Part shown: piece by piece, positions 43,553-51,753 of the stretch | Layout: each line of letters begins with the position of its first letter | Position numbering within the stretch: the stretch's first letter is position 1 | NCBI RefSeq assembly: GCF_050874005.1 | Contig: NZ_JBNMJV010000010.1 | Coordinates: forward strand, 1-64,000 | Length of the DNA: 64,000 bases | Origin: Huintestinicola sp050874005 | GTDB taxonomy: Bacteria; Bacillota; Clostridia; Oscillospirales; Ruminococcaceae | Direction of reading: 5' to 3' | Notes under the pieces: generated by a model | Told to the model about the DNA's origin: nothing | Databases searched by the model: none | The model's input: the letters and a program-made list of their open reading frames with translations, nothing else | Program-made: the position numbers and the translations under genes

Positions 43553-43807
43553 TTATATTATGCTTTCGAGTGGAACAGAAGTACAGGTGATTTTTTCATC
43601 TAAACAGTCAGTAAATAAATCTCCACGATAAAAATCCGGTTCGATATTATCGTCTTTATATACCTGAGCAGGTGGGATAAATGACCCCATACTGTCTCCC
43701 AAATGAAAAATCCAGCTATCGCCTATGTCTATACAACCCATTATTTTAAATGGTGTATCTAAAACAGCGTCTTGAACAAAATCATAAGCTTCTTTAACAG
43801 TTCTCAT
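43553..43807 (-). CDS. Small acidic protein, putative immunity type
   Basis: 84 aa from ATG 43807 (GGGGGTG upstream; a GTG at 43816 overlaps it). Mixed beta with IDIGDSWIFHLGD and IPPAQVYK. No family recognised. The same length (84 aa) as the partners in cassettes A and B. It is the first gene after a related promoter, but with no toxin-like gene before it. Confidence 0.58.
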   Translation of the reverse strand: MRTVKEAYDFVQDAVLDTPFKIMGCIDIGDSWIFHLGDSMGSFIPPAQVYKDDNIEPDFYRGDLFTDCLDEKITCTSVPLESII

Positions 43808-43878
43808 AAAACGCACCCCCGAAATGTTAACGAAAAAGTCTTTAAATACATCTCCAAGCCGAGTACCATTCCAAATTC

Positions 43879-43907
43879 ATTGTATCACTTCCGCCACCGT
43901 TTGTCAA
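43879..43907 (-). promoter_or_regulatory. Cassette-type promoter (copy C)
   Basis: Minus strand TTGACA (43902-43907), 17 bases with GGTGGCGGAAGTG, TACAAT (43879-43884). The spacer resembles copies A and B; the downstream leader does not. In frame it reads LTNGGGSDTM. Confidence 0.6.
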
Positions 43908-43909
43908 TT

Positions 43910-44240
43910 ACCGATATAAAAAAACAATCCGCCCCCAAATATGAACCCCAAATCAGCAAAGTAAACATTTGTGCAATATTTTTCCGCCCAAATCTCCAAA
44001 CTCCCCAAAGCCCCCATTTTCCCATACCCAATTTTACGAGCAGATTAAAATCCTTATACTCTCCCTCAAAATGCAGTCCAAAATTGTCAACTTTATTCAC
44101 ATTCAAGCCAATCGTAAACCATTCCCGCCGCAATTTACAATAAATGTAATTCGTCAAAATGACGAACAAATTCGATTTTTCAAAAAAATGCAAAAATACC
44201 CCCGTTTTAACAATTTCGTAATATAAGTATATTAACAAAA
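43910..44240. other. AT-rich intergenic region without supported gene
   Basis: Low-complexity, with a short inverted repeat TTCGTCA-AAA-TGACGAA near 44152. Open frames on both strands look non-coding (no ribosome site, odd composition). Confidence 0.5.
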
Positions 44241-44242
44241 AT

Positions 44243-44286
44243 CCCCCGAAATGCAGTTCATAATTACATTTCCTGCATTTCGGGGG
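44243..44286 (-). terminator. Strong terminator of the biotin carboxyltransferase cluster
   Basis: A 14-bp perfect stem (CCCCCGAAATGCAG / CTGCATTTCGGGGG) with a 16-base loop, then ATTTTTG on the minus strand, about 110 bases after the last stop codon of the cluster. Confidence 0.8.
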
Positions 44287-44393
44287 ATATTTCATTCATT
44301 CAACCCCAAAAGGTCAACATTATCGGTCTACAATAGCCCTGTTTCGGGGAGCATTTTCCAATAGCTGTAAAACACCGCCTAAAACAGCCTATA

Positions 44394-45791
44394 TTATACC
44401 ATATGAATTTTCTTTTCGGTGTCTGAGTTCTTGCCGTCAATGCCGTATTTCTTGTTGCGGCGCTTCTCGAAGAACTTAGGCGCAACCTTGGGGAACATAG
44501 CATAGGTGAGAACATCTTCCTCCTGCTCCAGCCACTCGGAGCATTCCTCTCTCAGCTTGTCCAGCTCAGGCTCAAGCAGATCGGCAGGGCGGCAGTCGAT
44601 AGCCTCCTCGCCCTTGAGAATGGACTTTCTGAACTCGGGGTCGATGGGTGTGGGAGTCTTTCCGTACTTGCCCGCTACCACGTCCTTGAACTCCTTTGTT
44701 ACCATCTTATACCGCTCGCCGTTGATAACGTTGAAAACCGCCTGAGTGCCCACGATCTGGGACGAGGGAGTAACAAGAGGGATATTTCCGGCGTCCGCAC
44801 GTACTCTGGGAACTTCCTTGAGCACGTCCTCCAGCTTGTCCTCCTTGCCTGCCTGCTTGAGCTGGGAAAGAAGGTTGGAGAGCATTCCTCCGGGAACCTG
44901 ATAAATAAGCGCATTTGCGTCCGCAGCAAGCATCTTGGGGTCGAGAAGACCGCTGTCGATGTACTTTTTACGCAGCTTCATAAAGTAATCACGGATAGAG
45001 GTGAGCTTAACAAGGTCGAGACCCGTATCGTACTCAGTACCCTGGAGAGCCGCTACCATAGACTCTGTAGGAGTGTGAGATGTGCCGTGAGCAAGGGGAG
45101 ACATAGCCGTATCAACAGCGTCACAGCCGTTTTCGATAGCCTTTAACAGGCACATTGAAGCAAGACCCGAGGTGTAGTGGGTGTGGAGCTGAACGGGAAT
45201 ACCGATGTTCTCCTTGAGCGCCTTTGTAAGGGAAGCCGCTCTGAAAGGAGTGATAAGAGCCGCCATATCCTTGATACAGATGGAGTCTGCGCCCTCCTCC
45301 TCACACTGCTTTGCGTAGTTAACGTAATACTCGTCGGTGAACACATCGCCAAGGGTAAAGGACATTGCCACCTGTGCGTGTGCGCCCTCTTTCTTAGCCG
45401 CACGGATAGATGTGCGGAGATTTCTGATATCGTTTAAAGCGTCGAAAATACGGATAATATCCATACCGTTTGCCACAGTCTTCTGAACAAAGTATTCCAG
45501 AACATCATCGGCATAATGGCGGTATCCCAGCATATTCTGACCTCTGAAAAGCATCTGGAGCTTGGTGTTGGGCATAGCCTTTCTGATAATTCTCAGTCTC
45601 TCCCAGGGGTCCTCGTCAAGGAAACGGATACAAGCGTCGAATGTGGCTCCGCCCCATACCTCTACGGAGTAATAGCCTATCTTGTCCATCTCCTGCATAA
45701 TGGGGAGCATTTCGTCTATGCTCATTCTCGTTGCTATAAGGGACTGATGAGCGTCTCTGAGGACGGTCTCGGTGATTTTAACCTTAGCCAT
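44394..45791 (-). CDS. oadA: Oxaloacetate decarboxylase alpha / pyruvate carboxylase subunit B
   Basis: 465 aa, carboxyltransferase domain. TVLRDAHQSLIATRM at the N-terminus, EVWGGATFDACIRFL, KDMAAL (metal/carbamyl-Lys region), LHTHYTSGLASM. No biotinyl domain of its own; biotin is on the separate carrier upstream. Transfers carboxyl between oxaloacetate/pyruvate and biotin. AAAGGAACGG precedes the ATG. Last gene of a three-gene cluster. Confidence 0.92.
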   Translation of the reverse strand: MAKVKITETVLRDAHQSLIATRMSIDEMLPIMQEMDKIGYYSVEVWGGATFDACIRFLDEDPWERLRIIRKAMPNTKLQMLFRGQNMLGYRHYADDVLEYFVQKTVANGMDIIRIFDALNDIRNLRTSIRAAKKEGAHAQVAMSFTLGDVFTDEYYVNYAKQCEEEGADSICIKDMAALITPFRAASLTKALKENIGIPVQLHTHYTSGLASMCLLKAIENGCDAVDTAMSPLAHGTSHTPTESMVAALQGTEYDTGLDLVKLTSIRDYFMKLRKKYIDSGLLDPKMLAADANALIYQVPGGMLSNLLSQLKQAGKEDKLEDVLKEVPRVRADAGNIPLVTPSSQIVGTQAVFNVINGERYKMVTKEFKDVVAGKYGKTPTPIDPEFRKSILKGEEAIDCRPADLLEPELDKLREECSEWLEQEEDVLTYAMFPKVAPKFFEKRRNKKYGIDGKNSDTEKKIHMV

Positions 45792-45811
45792 AAAGAACCG
45801 TTCCTTTCCCT

Positions 45812-46180
45812 TTACGCAATAGTTGCGATAACATCGTCGGAGTTAACGGTATCGCCCTTCTTAACGGTGATAGAAGTGATCTTGCCGGTCGCATTAGCCA
45901 CGATATCGTTCTCCATCTTCATAGCCTCGAGAACTACGATCACCTGACCTGTTGTAACGCTGTCGCCTACGCTTACCTTGACATCAAGGATATTTCCGGG
46001 CATAGGAGCCTTAACAGGTGTGCCGTTTCCTGCTGCGGGAGCAGGAGCAGCGGCAGGTGCGGGGGCAGCTGCGGCAGGTGCAGGAGCGGAAACGGGGGCT
46101 GCTGCGGGAGCTGCTCCGCCTACTTCCTCAACGGCAACATCATAAGCTTTTCCATTAACTGTAATATTAAATCTCTTCAT
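45812..46180 (-). CDS. Biotin carboxyl carrier protein
   Basis: 122 aa. Short N-terminal domain, an Ala/Pro linker (residues ~25-55), and a biotinyl domain with the biotin Lys in EAMKMEN. Shuttles carboxyl groups between the two carboxyltransferase proteins encoded on either side (20-33 base gaps). Confidence 0.94.
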   Translation of the reverse strand: MKRFNITVNGKAYDVAVEEVGGAAPAAAPVSAPAPAAAAPAPAAAPAPAAGNGTPVKAPMPGNILDVKVSVGDSVTTGQVIVVLEAMKMENDIVANATGKITSITVKKGDTVNSDDVIATIA

Positions 46181-46213
46181 TTTTATCAGACCTTTCGGTT
46201 ATTAGAATTTATA

Positions 46214-47584
46214 TTAAAGGGGAAGAACGCTGTGCTTCTTGGGGAGACGCTTGTTAAGGCGCTTTCCTGCGGTTATGTCAAGAACGCCCATAACTGCGCT
46301 TCTTACGCTCTCGGCAGGGACAACATCATCAACGGCGCCCTTTTCTGCTGCGGCAAATGCGGAAGCCTCATTCTCGGCGTACTCTGCGGCTACCTTGTTT
46401 CGCTCTGCGGCAAGGTCATCAGCGCCTTTGAGCTTATCGTGATACAGGAATTCCGCTGCTGTCACGGGGTCTATGGGAGCAATGACTGCCTCGGGAAGTG
46501 CAAATACCTGATCTGCAGCGGCGTTTTTGCCTGCGAATGCGATAAATGACGCACCGTATGCCTTTCCGCTTACTACTGCGATCTTTGCACAGGTGGCGTC
46601 TGCATATGCACCCGAAAGCCTTGCGGCAGCCCTTACGGACTCTGCTCCGCTCATATCGAAGCCCTCGGTGTCCACAACGGTAACAACGGGAATGGAGAAT
46701 GCGTCACAGAGACGTACAAATCCCGCAAGCTTTGCGCAGTCATCGGCGGTAAGCTTATCCGAAGCTTTGCCTGCGGCGGCAATGCCTGCTGTTGTACCTC
46801 CGATGGTGCAGAGTGCTGTCACAGATGCCTTTCCGAAGCCTGCACGAAGCTCAAGAACGCTGCCCTCGTCGGCAATGCTCATAACGCTGTCCGAAGCGCT
46901 TTCAAAGGAAACAGCGGCAGGTGCGTCAAACTCATACTCGGGCAGAGGAGACAGGTTATTCTGAGGCATAAGGGAGAGATATTTACGAACGCTCTCCATA
47001 GCCGCTGTATCATTCTCGGCAACAGCCGATACAACACCGCTCTCTGCGGCAGCCTTTGCGGAAGAGTCTCCGCCCACAGCAGCGTAAAACTCTGCGCCCT
47101 CGGTCATTACCACATAATCTGCAGCTGCGGCAACGACCGCCATACTGCCTGCGCACACGCCTGCGATGACCGAAACTGTGGGAACAACTCCCGAGAGATT
47201 TCCTGCCTCAAGGAGCATTGCGCTGTATGCGTTAAGAGCATCTGCGCCGTCCTCAATGAACGCTCCGCAGGAGTCGTAAATGCCTACTACGGGAACGCCG
47301 TTTTTAGCGGCAAGGTCGAACATTCTGCACACCTTTTCCGAATGTGCTCTGCTTACAGCTCCCTTAGCCGATGTGCTGTCCTGAGAGAAGGCATAGGCGG
47401 GACAGCCGTTTATATATCCGTAAGCGGTCACAACGCCCGAAGGGTCTCCTCCTGCGCTCCGACCGTTCGCTGTTTCTGTAAATACGCCGTCGTCAAAAAG
47501 AGCCGAGAGCCTTTCTCTTGCGGGGCAGGCAGCCTTTGCCGCCGTATATTCCGCCAGCTTCGACTTCTGACTTTCAGTCATCAT
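46214..47584 (-). CDS. Acyl-CoA carboxyltransferase (MmdA/PCCB-like), divergent
   Basis: 456 aa from ATG 47584 (GGAGGAACTAAT upstream). Two crotonase-like halves: VVGIYDSCGAFIEDGADAL with VIAGVCAGSMAVVAAAADYVVM, and IPVVTVVDTEGFDMSG with AVIAPIDPVTAAEFLY. About 50 residues shorter than MmdA and rich in Ala. Exchanges carboxyl between biotin and a CoA ester in the family. First gene of the cluster; the sodium-pumping membrane beta subunit is absent here. Confidence 0.82.
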   Translation of the reverse strand: MMTESQKSKLAEYTAAKAACPARERLSALFDDGVFTETANGRSAGGDPSGVVTAYGYINGCPAYAFSQDSTSAKGAVSRAHSEKVCRMFDLAAKNGVPVVGIYDSCGAFIEDGADALNAYSAMLLEAGNLSGVVPTVSVIAGVCAGSMAVVAAAADYVVMTEGAEFYAAVGGDSSAKAAAESGVVSAVAENDTAAMESVRKYLSLMPQNNLSPLPEYEFDAPAAVSFESASDSVMSIADEGSVLELRAGFGKASVTALCTIGGTTAGIAAAGKASDKLTADDCAKLAGFVRLCDAFSIPVVTVVDTEGFDMSGAESVRAAARLSGAYADATCAKIAVVSGKAYGASFIAFAGKNAAADQVFALPEAVIAPIDPVTAAEFLYHDKLKGADDLAAERNKVAAEYAENEASAFAAAEKGAVDDVVPAESVRSAVMGVLDITAGKRLNKRLPKKHSVLPL

Positions 47585-47754
47585 ATTAGTTCCTCCGTTT
47601 CCGGGCGCATTACGCTGCGCCGACAACTAAAAATTTATCCGAGTATAATTATACAACATTTTCTCACAAGTTACAAGAAAAATCCGGGATTTTTTTTATC
47701 TTTCGCAATTTTTTACAATTTGTCAAAAAAATCACAAATCAAAAGTCTGACCGT

Positions 47755-47893
47755 TCAGTCAAGATAATAATGCTCCGCACATTCCGCAAGTATCCTTTCC
47801 GGGTCATTTCCCTCTATATCAAGCATTTCCGCCTTTATCAGCACAGCCCTGCCTATGCCGAAATAGTTTTCAGCCATATCCTTTATATAGTCA
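47755..47893 (-). other. Possible short ORF (about 40 aa) downstream of repeat copy B
   Basis: MAENYFGIGRAVL onward to the stop at 47755; acidic. It directly follows the repeat at 47894 and has AAAGG only 2 bases before the ATG, so translation is uncertain. It may be a gene remnant interrupted by the repeat. Confidence 0.3.
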
Positions 47894-47965
47894 GCGGGTG
47901 ACGACCCGCAGCGAGACGTTCTATAATTTACTTGGGCATCATAACTGTCGGCTCGGTAACGATAC
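47894..47965 (-). repeat. 72-bp dispersed repeat, copy B
   Basis: Reverse complement matches 29997-30068 in three blocks (17, 10 and 21 bases identical) with a variable middle. The hairpin end GCGGGT-CGTC-ACCCGC lies toward 47894. It lies just downstream of a consensus promoter and would be transcribed as a structured leader. Confidence 0.75.
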
Positions 47966-47991
47966 AAATAAACTGCCCGGTAAGTATATTT

Positions 47992-48020
47992 ATTATAGCA
48001 CATTTGCTCCGAAATGTCAA
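47992..48020 (-). promoter_or_regulatory. Consensus promoter reading into repeat copy B
   Basis: Minus strand TTGACA (48015-48020), 17 bases with TGTGC, TATAAT (47992-47997). The start would be near 47985, 20 bases before the repeat. Confidence 0.7.
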
Positions 48021-48072
48021 TGCATTTGCATCGGGTCATAGGATTTTATCAATGCTATTGCCATAATTTGTG

Positions 48073-48101
48073 TTGACTTAATAGAAAAAGTATGATAAAA
48101 T
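48073..48101 (+). promoter_or_regulatory. Promoter of the zinc-ribbon operon
   Basis: TTGACT (48073-48078), 17 bases, TAAAAT (48096-48101). Leaves a ~140-base leader. Confidence 0.65.
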
Positions 48102-48105
48102 ATAA

Positions 48106-48201
48106 AAGAAATAATTTCTTTTTGCCAAACAGAAAAGAGGTAATGTTTGAAAATCAGAGATTTTCAAACCAAGTTTTGTTTTTCGGACTAAAGTCCGAAA
48201 T
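48106..48201 (+). other. Leader with three successive hairpins
   Basis: AAAGAAAT/ATTTCTTT near 48106-48121, TTTGAAAATC/GATTTTCAAA at about 48147-48169, and TTTCGGACT/AGTCCGAAA at about 48181-48201, all before the ribosome site at 48232. No known riboswitch pattern recognised. Confidence 0.45.
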
Positions 48202-48248
48202 TTTCTGACGAAAGCCACAAAACTCTTTATGAAAGGATGGTCATTATA

Positions 48249-49316
48249 ATGAGCATCACCGCATTCAAATGCCCCTGCTGCGGAGCGGAGCTGACATTCT
48301 CCTCCGAAGCACAGAAAATGTCCTGCGAATACTGCGGCACCGAGCTTGATGTGGAGGCTGTAAGTGAGCTTTCACGAAATGAGCAGTCCTCCGATGATAT
48401 GAACTGGAGCACCGTTTCCGAAACTACGGTGGGCCTTGAGGGCGATATATGCACCTACACCTGCGGCTCCTGCGGAGCAGAGATAACCGGCGACAGAAGT
48501 CTCGGCGCAACCACCTGTCCCTACTGCGACAGCCCCTTTGTGGTAAACGACAAGTTTGACGGTATGCTGAAACCGGATTACGTTATCCCCTTTAAGGTGG
48601 ATAAAGATAAGGCTATTGCCAAATTCAAGGAGTTCTGTAAAAAGCGTCCATTGCTCCCCGGCAATTTTATGTCCTCCCACCGCATTGAGAGCGTTCAGGG
48701 TATGTATGTCCCCTACTGGCTCTTTGACTGCGGAGCAAAGGCACATTTCCGTTTCAGAGCCAACAGAGTTTCCTGCTGGACTGAGGGAGACTACGATGTT
48801 ACAAGGACAGATCATTATATGCTGGTAAGAGACGGCTCGATGGAATTTGACCACGTTCCCGTTGACGGCACAACAAAGCTGCAGAAGGAGATAACCGAGG
48901 CTATCGAGCCTTTTGACCCCTCGGGTGCCACGGCATTTAACCCTGCCTATCTTTCGGGATATCTTGCGGACAAATACGATGTTTCCGCAGAGGACAGCCG
49001 TCCGAGAGCCGATGAACGTATAAAGGAAAGCGTTGAATACGCTTTCAGGCAGACTGCGGATACATATACGGGCGTTATGGTGGAAAACTCCAACATATCC
49101 CTTGAAAACGGTCAGATACATTACGCTCTTATGCCGATGTGGCTTATGACCGCAAAGTATGACGGAAAGCTTTACACCTTTGCTATGAACGGTCAGACAG
49201 GAAGATTTGTGGGCGAGCTGCCTATTTCCCGGGCGAGGTTCTGGGGATTGTTTGCGGCGATCTCGGCGGTCTCCGCTGCGGTGCTGGCGATAATCCTCGG
49301 ATTTCTCGGCGTATAA
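48249..49316 (+). CDS. TFIIB-type zinc-ribbon membrane-anchored protein
   Basis: 355 aa from ATG 48249 (AAAGGATGG upstream). Two zinc ribbons: CPCCGAEL...CEYCGTEL and CGSCGAEI...CPYCDSPF, then a conserved body (VIPFKVDKDKAIAKFKEFCKKR, PYWLFDC), and one C-terminal membrane helix (~330-352). Family of unknown function, annotated variously as TFIIB-type zinc ribbon or replication-factor-Y-like. Start of an operon with the next two or three genes. Confidence 0.82.
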   Translation: MSITAFKCPCCGAELTFSSEAQKMSCEYCGTELDVEAVSELSRNEQSSDDMNWSTVSETTVGLEGDICTYTCGSCGAEITGDRSLGATTCPYCDSPFVVNDKFDGMLKPDYVIPFKVDKDKAIAKFKEFCKKRPLLPGNFMSSHRIESVQGMYVPYWLFDCGAKAHFRFRANRVSCWTEGDYDVTRTDHYMLVRDGSMEFDHVPVDGTTKLQKEITEAIEPFDPSGATAFNPAYLSGYLADKYDVSAEDSRPRADERIKESVEYAFRQTADTYTGVMVENSNISLENGQIHYALMPMWLMTAKYDGKLYTFAMNGQTGRFVGELPISRARFWGLFAAISAVSAAVLAIILGFLGV

Positions 49317-49333
49317 TAAGGAGGGGTACACTT

Positions 49334-49441
49334 ATGAGTCTCAAAAAAGTCATTACGGCATTTTTGGTTTCTTTCTGCACATCTGCGGCGGTGTCCCTTA
49401 TACTCCACGCAATCGACAGATCTGACAGGGAGGAAAAGTAA
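49334..49441 (+). CDS. 35-aa membrane peptide
   Basis: MSLKKVITAFLVSFCTSAAV, then a short hydrophobic stretch and the charged tail HAIDRSDREEK. Perfect AAGGAGGGG about 8 bases before the ATG, 17 bases after the zinc-ribbon gene, 4 bases before the TPM gene. Real by its site and spacing; function unknown. Confidence 0.65.
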   Translation: MSLKKVITAFLVSFCTSAAVSLILHAIDRSDREEK

Positions 49442-49445
49442 GCAT

Positions 49446-50201
49446 ATGAAGAAGATATTAGGGACTTTCTGCGCTCTTGCCTGCTCTGCGGCTGTACTGC
49501 TTGCAGGGGGGGTGACTGCTTCTGCGGAAAGCGAATATAAGGTATATGATAACGGCGATCTCCTGTCGATGGACGAGGAAGTCGCTCTTGAAGATAAGCT
49601 TATGGACATTGCCGTTACATACGGTCAGGACGTTATAGTTTATACTACCGACAGTATGGACGGTATGGACGCTGAGGATTACAGCTACTATTTAATTGAC
49701 GAACTTGATGCAGGCATTGACGGCAGCGGTATAATTTACCTTGTTTCTATGGAATACAGGGATTATTATATTCGTGGTTTCGGCAATATGTATGACGAGA
49801 TAATGACACATTCTATCATTGATGATACGGCTGACGAGCTGCGTCCCTATCTTACTGACGGAAAGTATTACGAAGCTTTTGACAAGTACGCCGACAAGGT
49901 CCTTTCGGAAATACAATATGTTGAAGAGTATGGTCCCAATGAGGAACCTTCTTATGCTATTCCCATTGGTATAGGCTGCGGTCTTTTGATTGGTCTGATT
50001 ACCGTACTTGTGATGAAGGGCAGTATGAAAACTACACGTGCCGAAACTATGGCGAATAATTATGTCCGTCAGGGAAGCTTTAAGCTTACAAATTCACGTG
50101 ACATTTTCCTCTATTCTCAGGTAACAAGGACTAAGCGGGCTTCCGACACAAGCACCACAAGCAGCGGTGGGAATACCGGCGGAAGCGGCGGCAAGTTTTA
50201 A
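49446..50201 (+). CDS. TPM-domain (YgcG-like) membrane protein
   Basis: 251 aa. Signal peptide (residues 1-28, cut near ASA), TPM domain outside (DNGDLLSMDEEVALEDKLMD, DVIVYTTDSMDGMDAEDY, GIIYLVSMEYRDYYIRGFG), a membrane helix at ~172-190, and a Gly/Ser-rich cytoplasmic end GGNTGGSGGKF. Such proteins are common with zinc-ribbon membrane proteins; role unknown. Confidence 0.88.
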   Translation: MKKILGTFCALACSAAVLLAGGVTASAESEYKVYDNGDLLSMDEEVALEDKLMDIAVTYGQDVIVYTTDSMDGMDAEDYSYYLIDELDAGIDGSGIIYLVSMEYRDYYIRGFGNMYDEIMTHSIIDDTADELRPYLTDGKYYEAFDKYADKVLSEIQYVEEYGPNEEPSYAIPIGIGCGLLIGLITVLVMKGSMKTTRAETMANNYVRQGSFKLTNSRDIFLYSQVTRTKRASDTSTTSSGGNTGGSGGKF

Positions 50202-50213
50202 GGAAGTTTTATT

Positions 50214-50540
50214 ATGAAAAACATCTGGACGGGAAAGCGGGAGAGGAAATTCTCCGCCGCTCCCCTGCTTATATTCGGCGTGGGTGCGGTCTTTACGCTG
50301 ATAGCTTTGTCAAATTCCCGGAGCGCAAATGAAGAGCTTAGACAGAGCAGCATCAAGGAAAGCATTTCCAAGGCAGCGGCGCTTTGCTATGCGGCGGAGG
50401 GGGCTTATCCCGAGAGCCTTGATTACCTTGAGGATAATTACGGCGTAAGGACAGAATATGACAATTTTACGGTGCACTACAGCTATGCGGGCGGAAATAT
50501 CCCCCCCGACATAATCGTTACCCCAAAAACGAAAGGATAA
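50214..50540 (+). CDS. Membrane-anchored small secreted-domain protein, unknown
   Basis: 108 aa. Basic N-terminus, one membrane helix (residues ~15-33), then an outside domain with SKAAALCYAAEGAYPESLDYLEDNYG, which resembles the C-terminal part of pseudopilin-like proteins. AAGGAAG precedes the ATG. Last gene of the zinc-ribbon operon, 7 bases before ispD. Confidence 0.7.
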   Translation: MKNIWTGKRERKFSAAPLLIFGVGAVFTLIALSNSRSANEELRQSSIKESISKAAALCYAAEGAYPESLDYLEDNYGVRTEYDNFTVHYSYAGGNIPPDIIVTPKTKG

Positions 50541-50547
50541 TTTTAGT

Positions 50548-51249
50548 ATGGATACGGTTTCGGTCATCATTGCTGCGGGCGGCAGGTCTCAGCGTATGGA
50601 GGGAGTTAACAAGCAGCTTGCCCTTCTTCGGGGAGTTCCCGTTATTGCCCGTTCGATGATGGTTTTTCAGGGGCTTGAGGAAGTGGGCGAGATAATCGTT
50701 TCCGCTCGTCCCGAGGATATTGGTACGGTGGAAGGCATTGCCAAGGAGTACGGCATTACCAAGTTTGCAGGCTGTGCAGAGGGCGGAGAGACCCGTCAGC
50801 AGTCGGTGGTGAACGCTCTGAAAAGGGTATCGAGAGAGACTTCTCTGATTGCCGTTCACGATGGGGCACGTCCTCTTGTCAAGGCTGAATTTATAAAACA
50901 GTGCATAAGGGACGCTTCCATATTCGGCGGTGCGGCTCTTGCTGTTCCCGTAAAGGACACCATCAAGCAGGCGGAGGGCGGCTTTGTTACCGACACCCCC
51001 GACAGGAACAGGCTTTATATAACCCAGACCCCTCAGATATTCAAGAAAAAGCTTTATTTTGACGGGGTGAATTTTGCGGGAGATCACGGTCTTGATTTTA
51101 CCGATGACTGCCAGCTTGCGGAGGCGGTGGGGGGCAAAATTCATCTTACTCATTCCGATTACAGGAACATTAAAATAACCACTCCCGAGGATATGGCTAT
51201 TGCTGAGGCTATTCTCGGGGCTTTGGAAAGGAAGGACAGCGGGGTATGA
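50548..51249 (+). CDS. ispD: 2-C-methyl-D-erythritol 4-phosphate cytidylyltransferase
   Basis: 233 aa. Nucleotide-binding IIAAGGRSQRMEGVNKQ, GGETRQQSVVNAL, VHDGARPLV and the late ITQTPQIF and FTDDCQLAEAVG are diagnostic. Third step of the MEP isoprenoid pathway. Overlaps ispF by 4 bases. Confidence 0.95.
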   Translation: MDTVSVIIAAGGRSQRMEGVNKQLALLRGVPVIARSMMVFQGLEEVGEIIVSARPEDIGTVEGIAKEYGITKFAGCAEGGETRQQSVVNALKRVSRETSLIAVHDGARPLVKAEFIKQCIRDASIFGGAALAVPVKDTIKQAEGGFVTDTPDRNRLYITQTPQIFKKKLYFDGVNFAGDHGLDFTDDCQLAEAVGGKIHLTHSDYRNIKITTPEDMAIAEAILGALERKDSGV

Positions 51250-51728
51250 TAAGGATAGGTCACGGCTATGATGTTCACAAGATGGTACCGGGAAGAAAGC
51301 TTATACTTGGAGGGGTGGAGATACCCTATTCCTTCGGGCTTTTAGGGCATTCGGACGCTGATGTTCTCACCCACGCTGTTATGGACGCTCTTCTGGGTGC
51401 CTGTGCGCTGGGGGATATCGGAAAATATTTTCCCGACAATGACCCTGCCTGGGAAAACGCTTACAGCATTGAGCTTCTGAAACAGGTAACGGCGCTCCTT
51501 CGGGATAAGGGCTATGCGCCGTATAACATCGACTGCACGGTGGTATGTCAGAATCCCAAGCTCTCGCCTTATACGGAAATTATCAGAGAGACCCTTGCAG
51601 GCGCTATGGGGATTGACGTTTCCTTTGTGAGCGTCAAGGCGACCACCGAGGAGAAACTTGGCTTTACAGGCTCGGGACAGGGTGCTGCGGCTCACGCTGT
51701 ATGCACGGTCACGGAGCTTTCGGAGTAA
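51246..51728 (+). CDS. ispF: 2-C-methyl-D-erythritol 2,4-cyclodiphosphate synthase
   Basis: 160 aa. RIGHGYDVHKM (Asp/His metal ligands), LGHSDADVLTHAVMDALLGA, GDIGKYFPD, KATTEEKLGFTG. Fifth step of the MEP pathway. Starts at ATG within the ispD stop (ATGA). Confidence 0.96.
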   Translation: MIRIGHGYDVHKMVPGRKLILGGVEIPYSFGLLGHSDADVLTHAVMDALLGACALGDIGKYFPDNDPAWENAYSIELLKQVTALLRDKGYAPYNIDCTVVCQNPKLSPYTEIIRETLAGAMGIDVSFVSVKATTEEKLGFTGSGQGAAAHAVCTVTELSE

Positions 51729-51753
51729 ATTAAATTTCAGGAGGAAAAATATT

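Noticed and set aside
43885..44295. 136-codon minus-strand frame in the AT-rich gap
   Set aside because: Begins inside a terminator hairpin, aromatic-rich low-complexity product, and ends within the cassette C promoter; judged non-coding.
48372..49331. 319-codon minus-strand frame opposite the zinc-ribbon gene
   Set aside because: The plus-strand gene has two zinc ribbons, a good ribosome site and operon spacing; the opposite frame has none of these.
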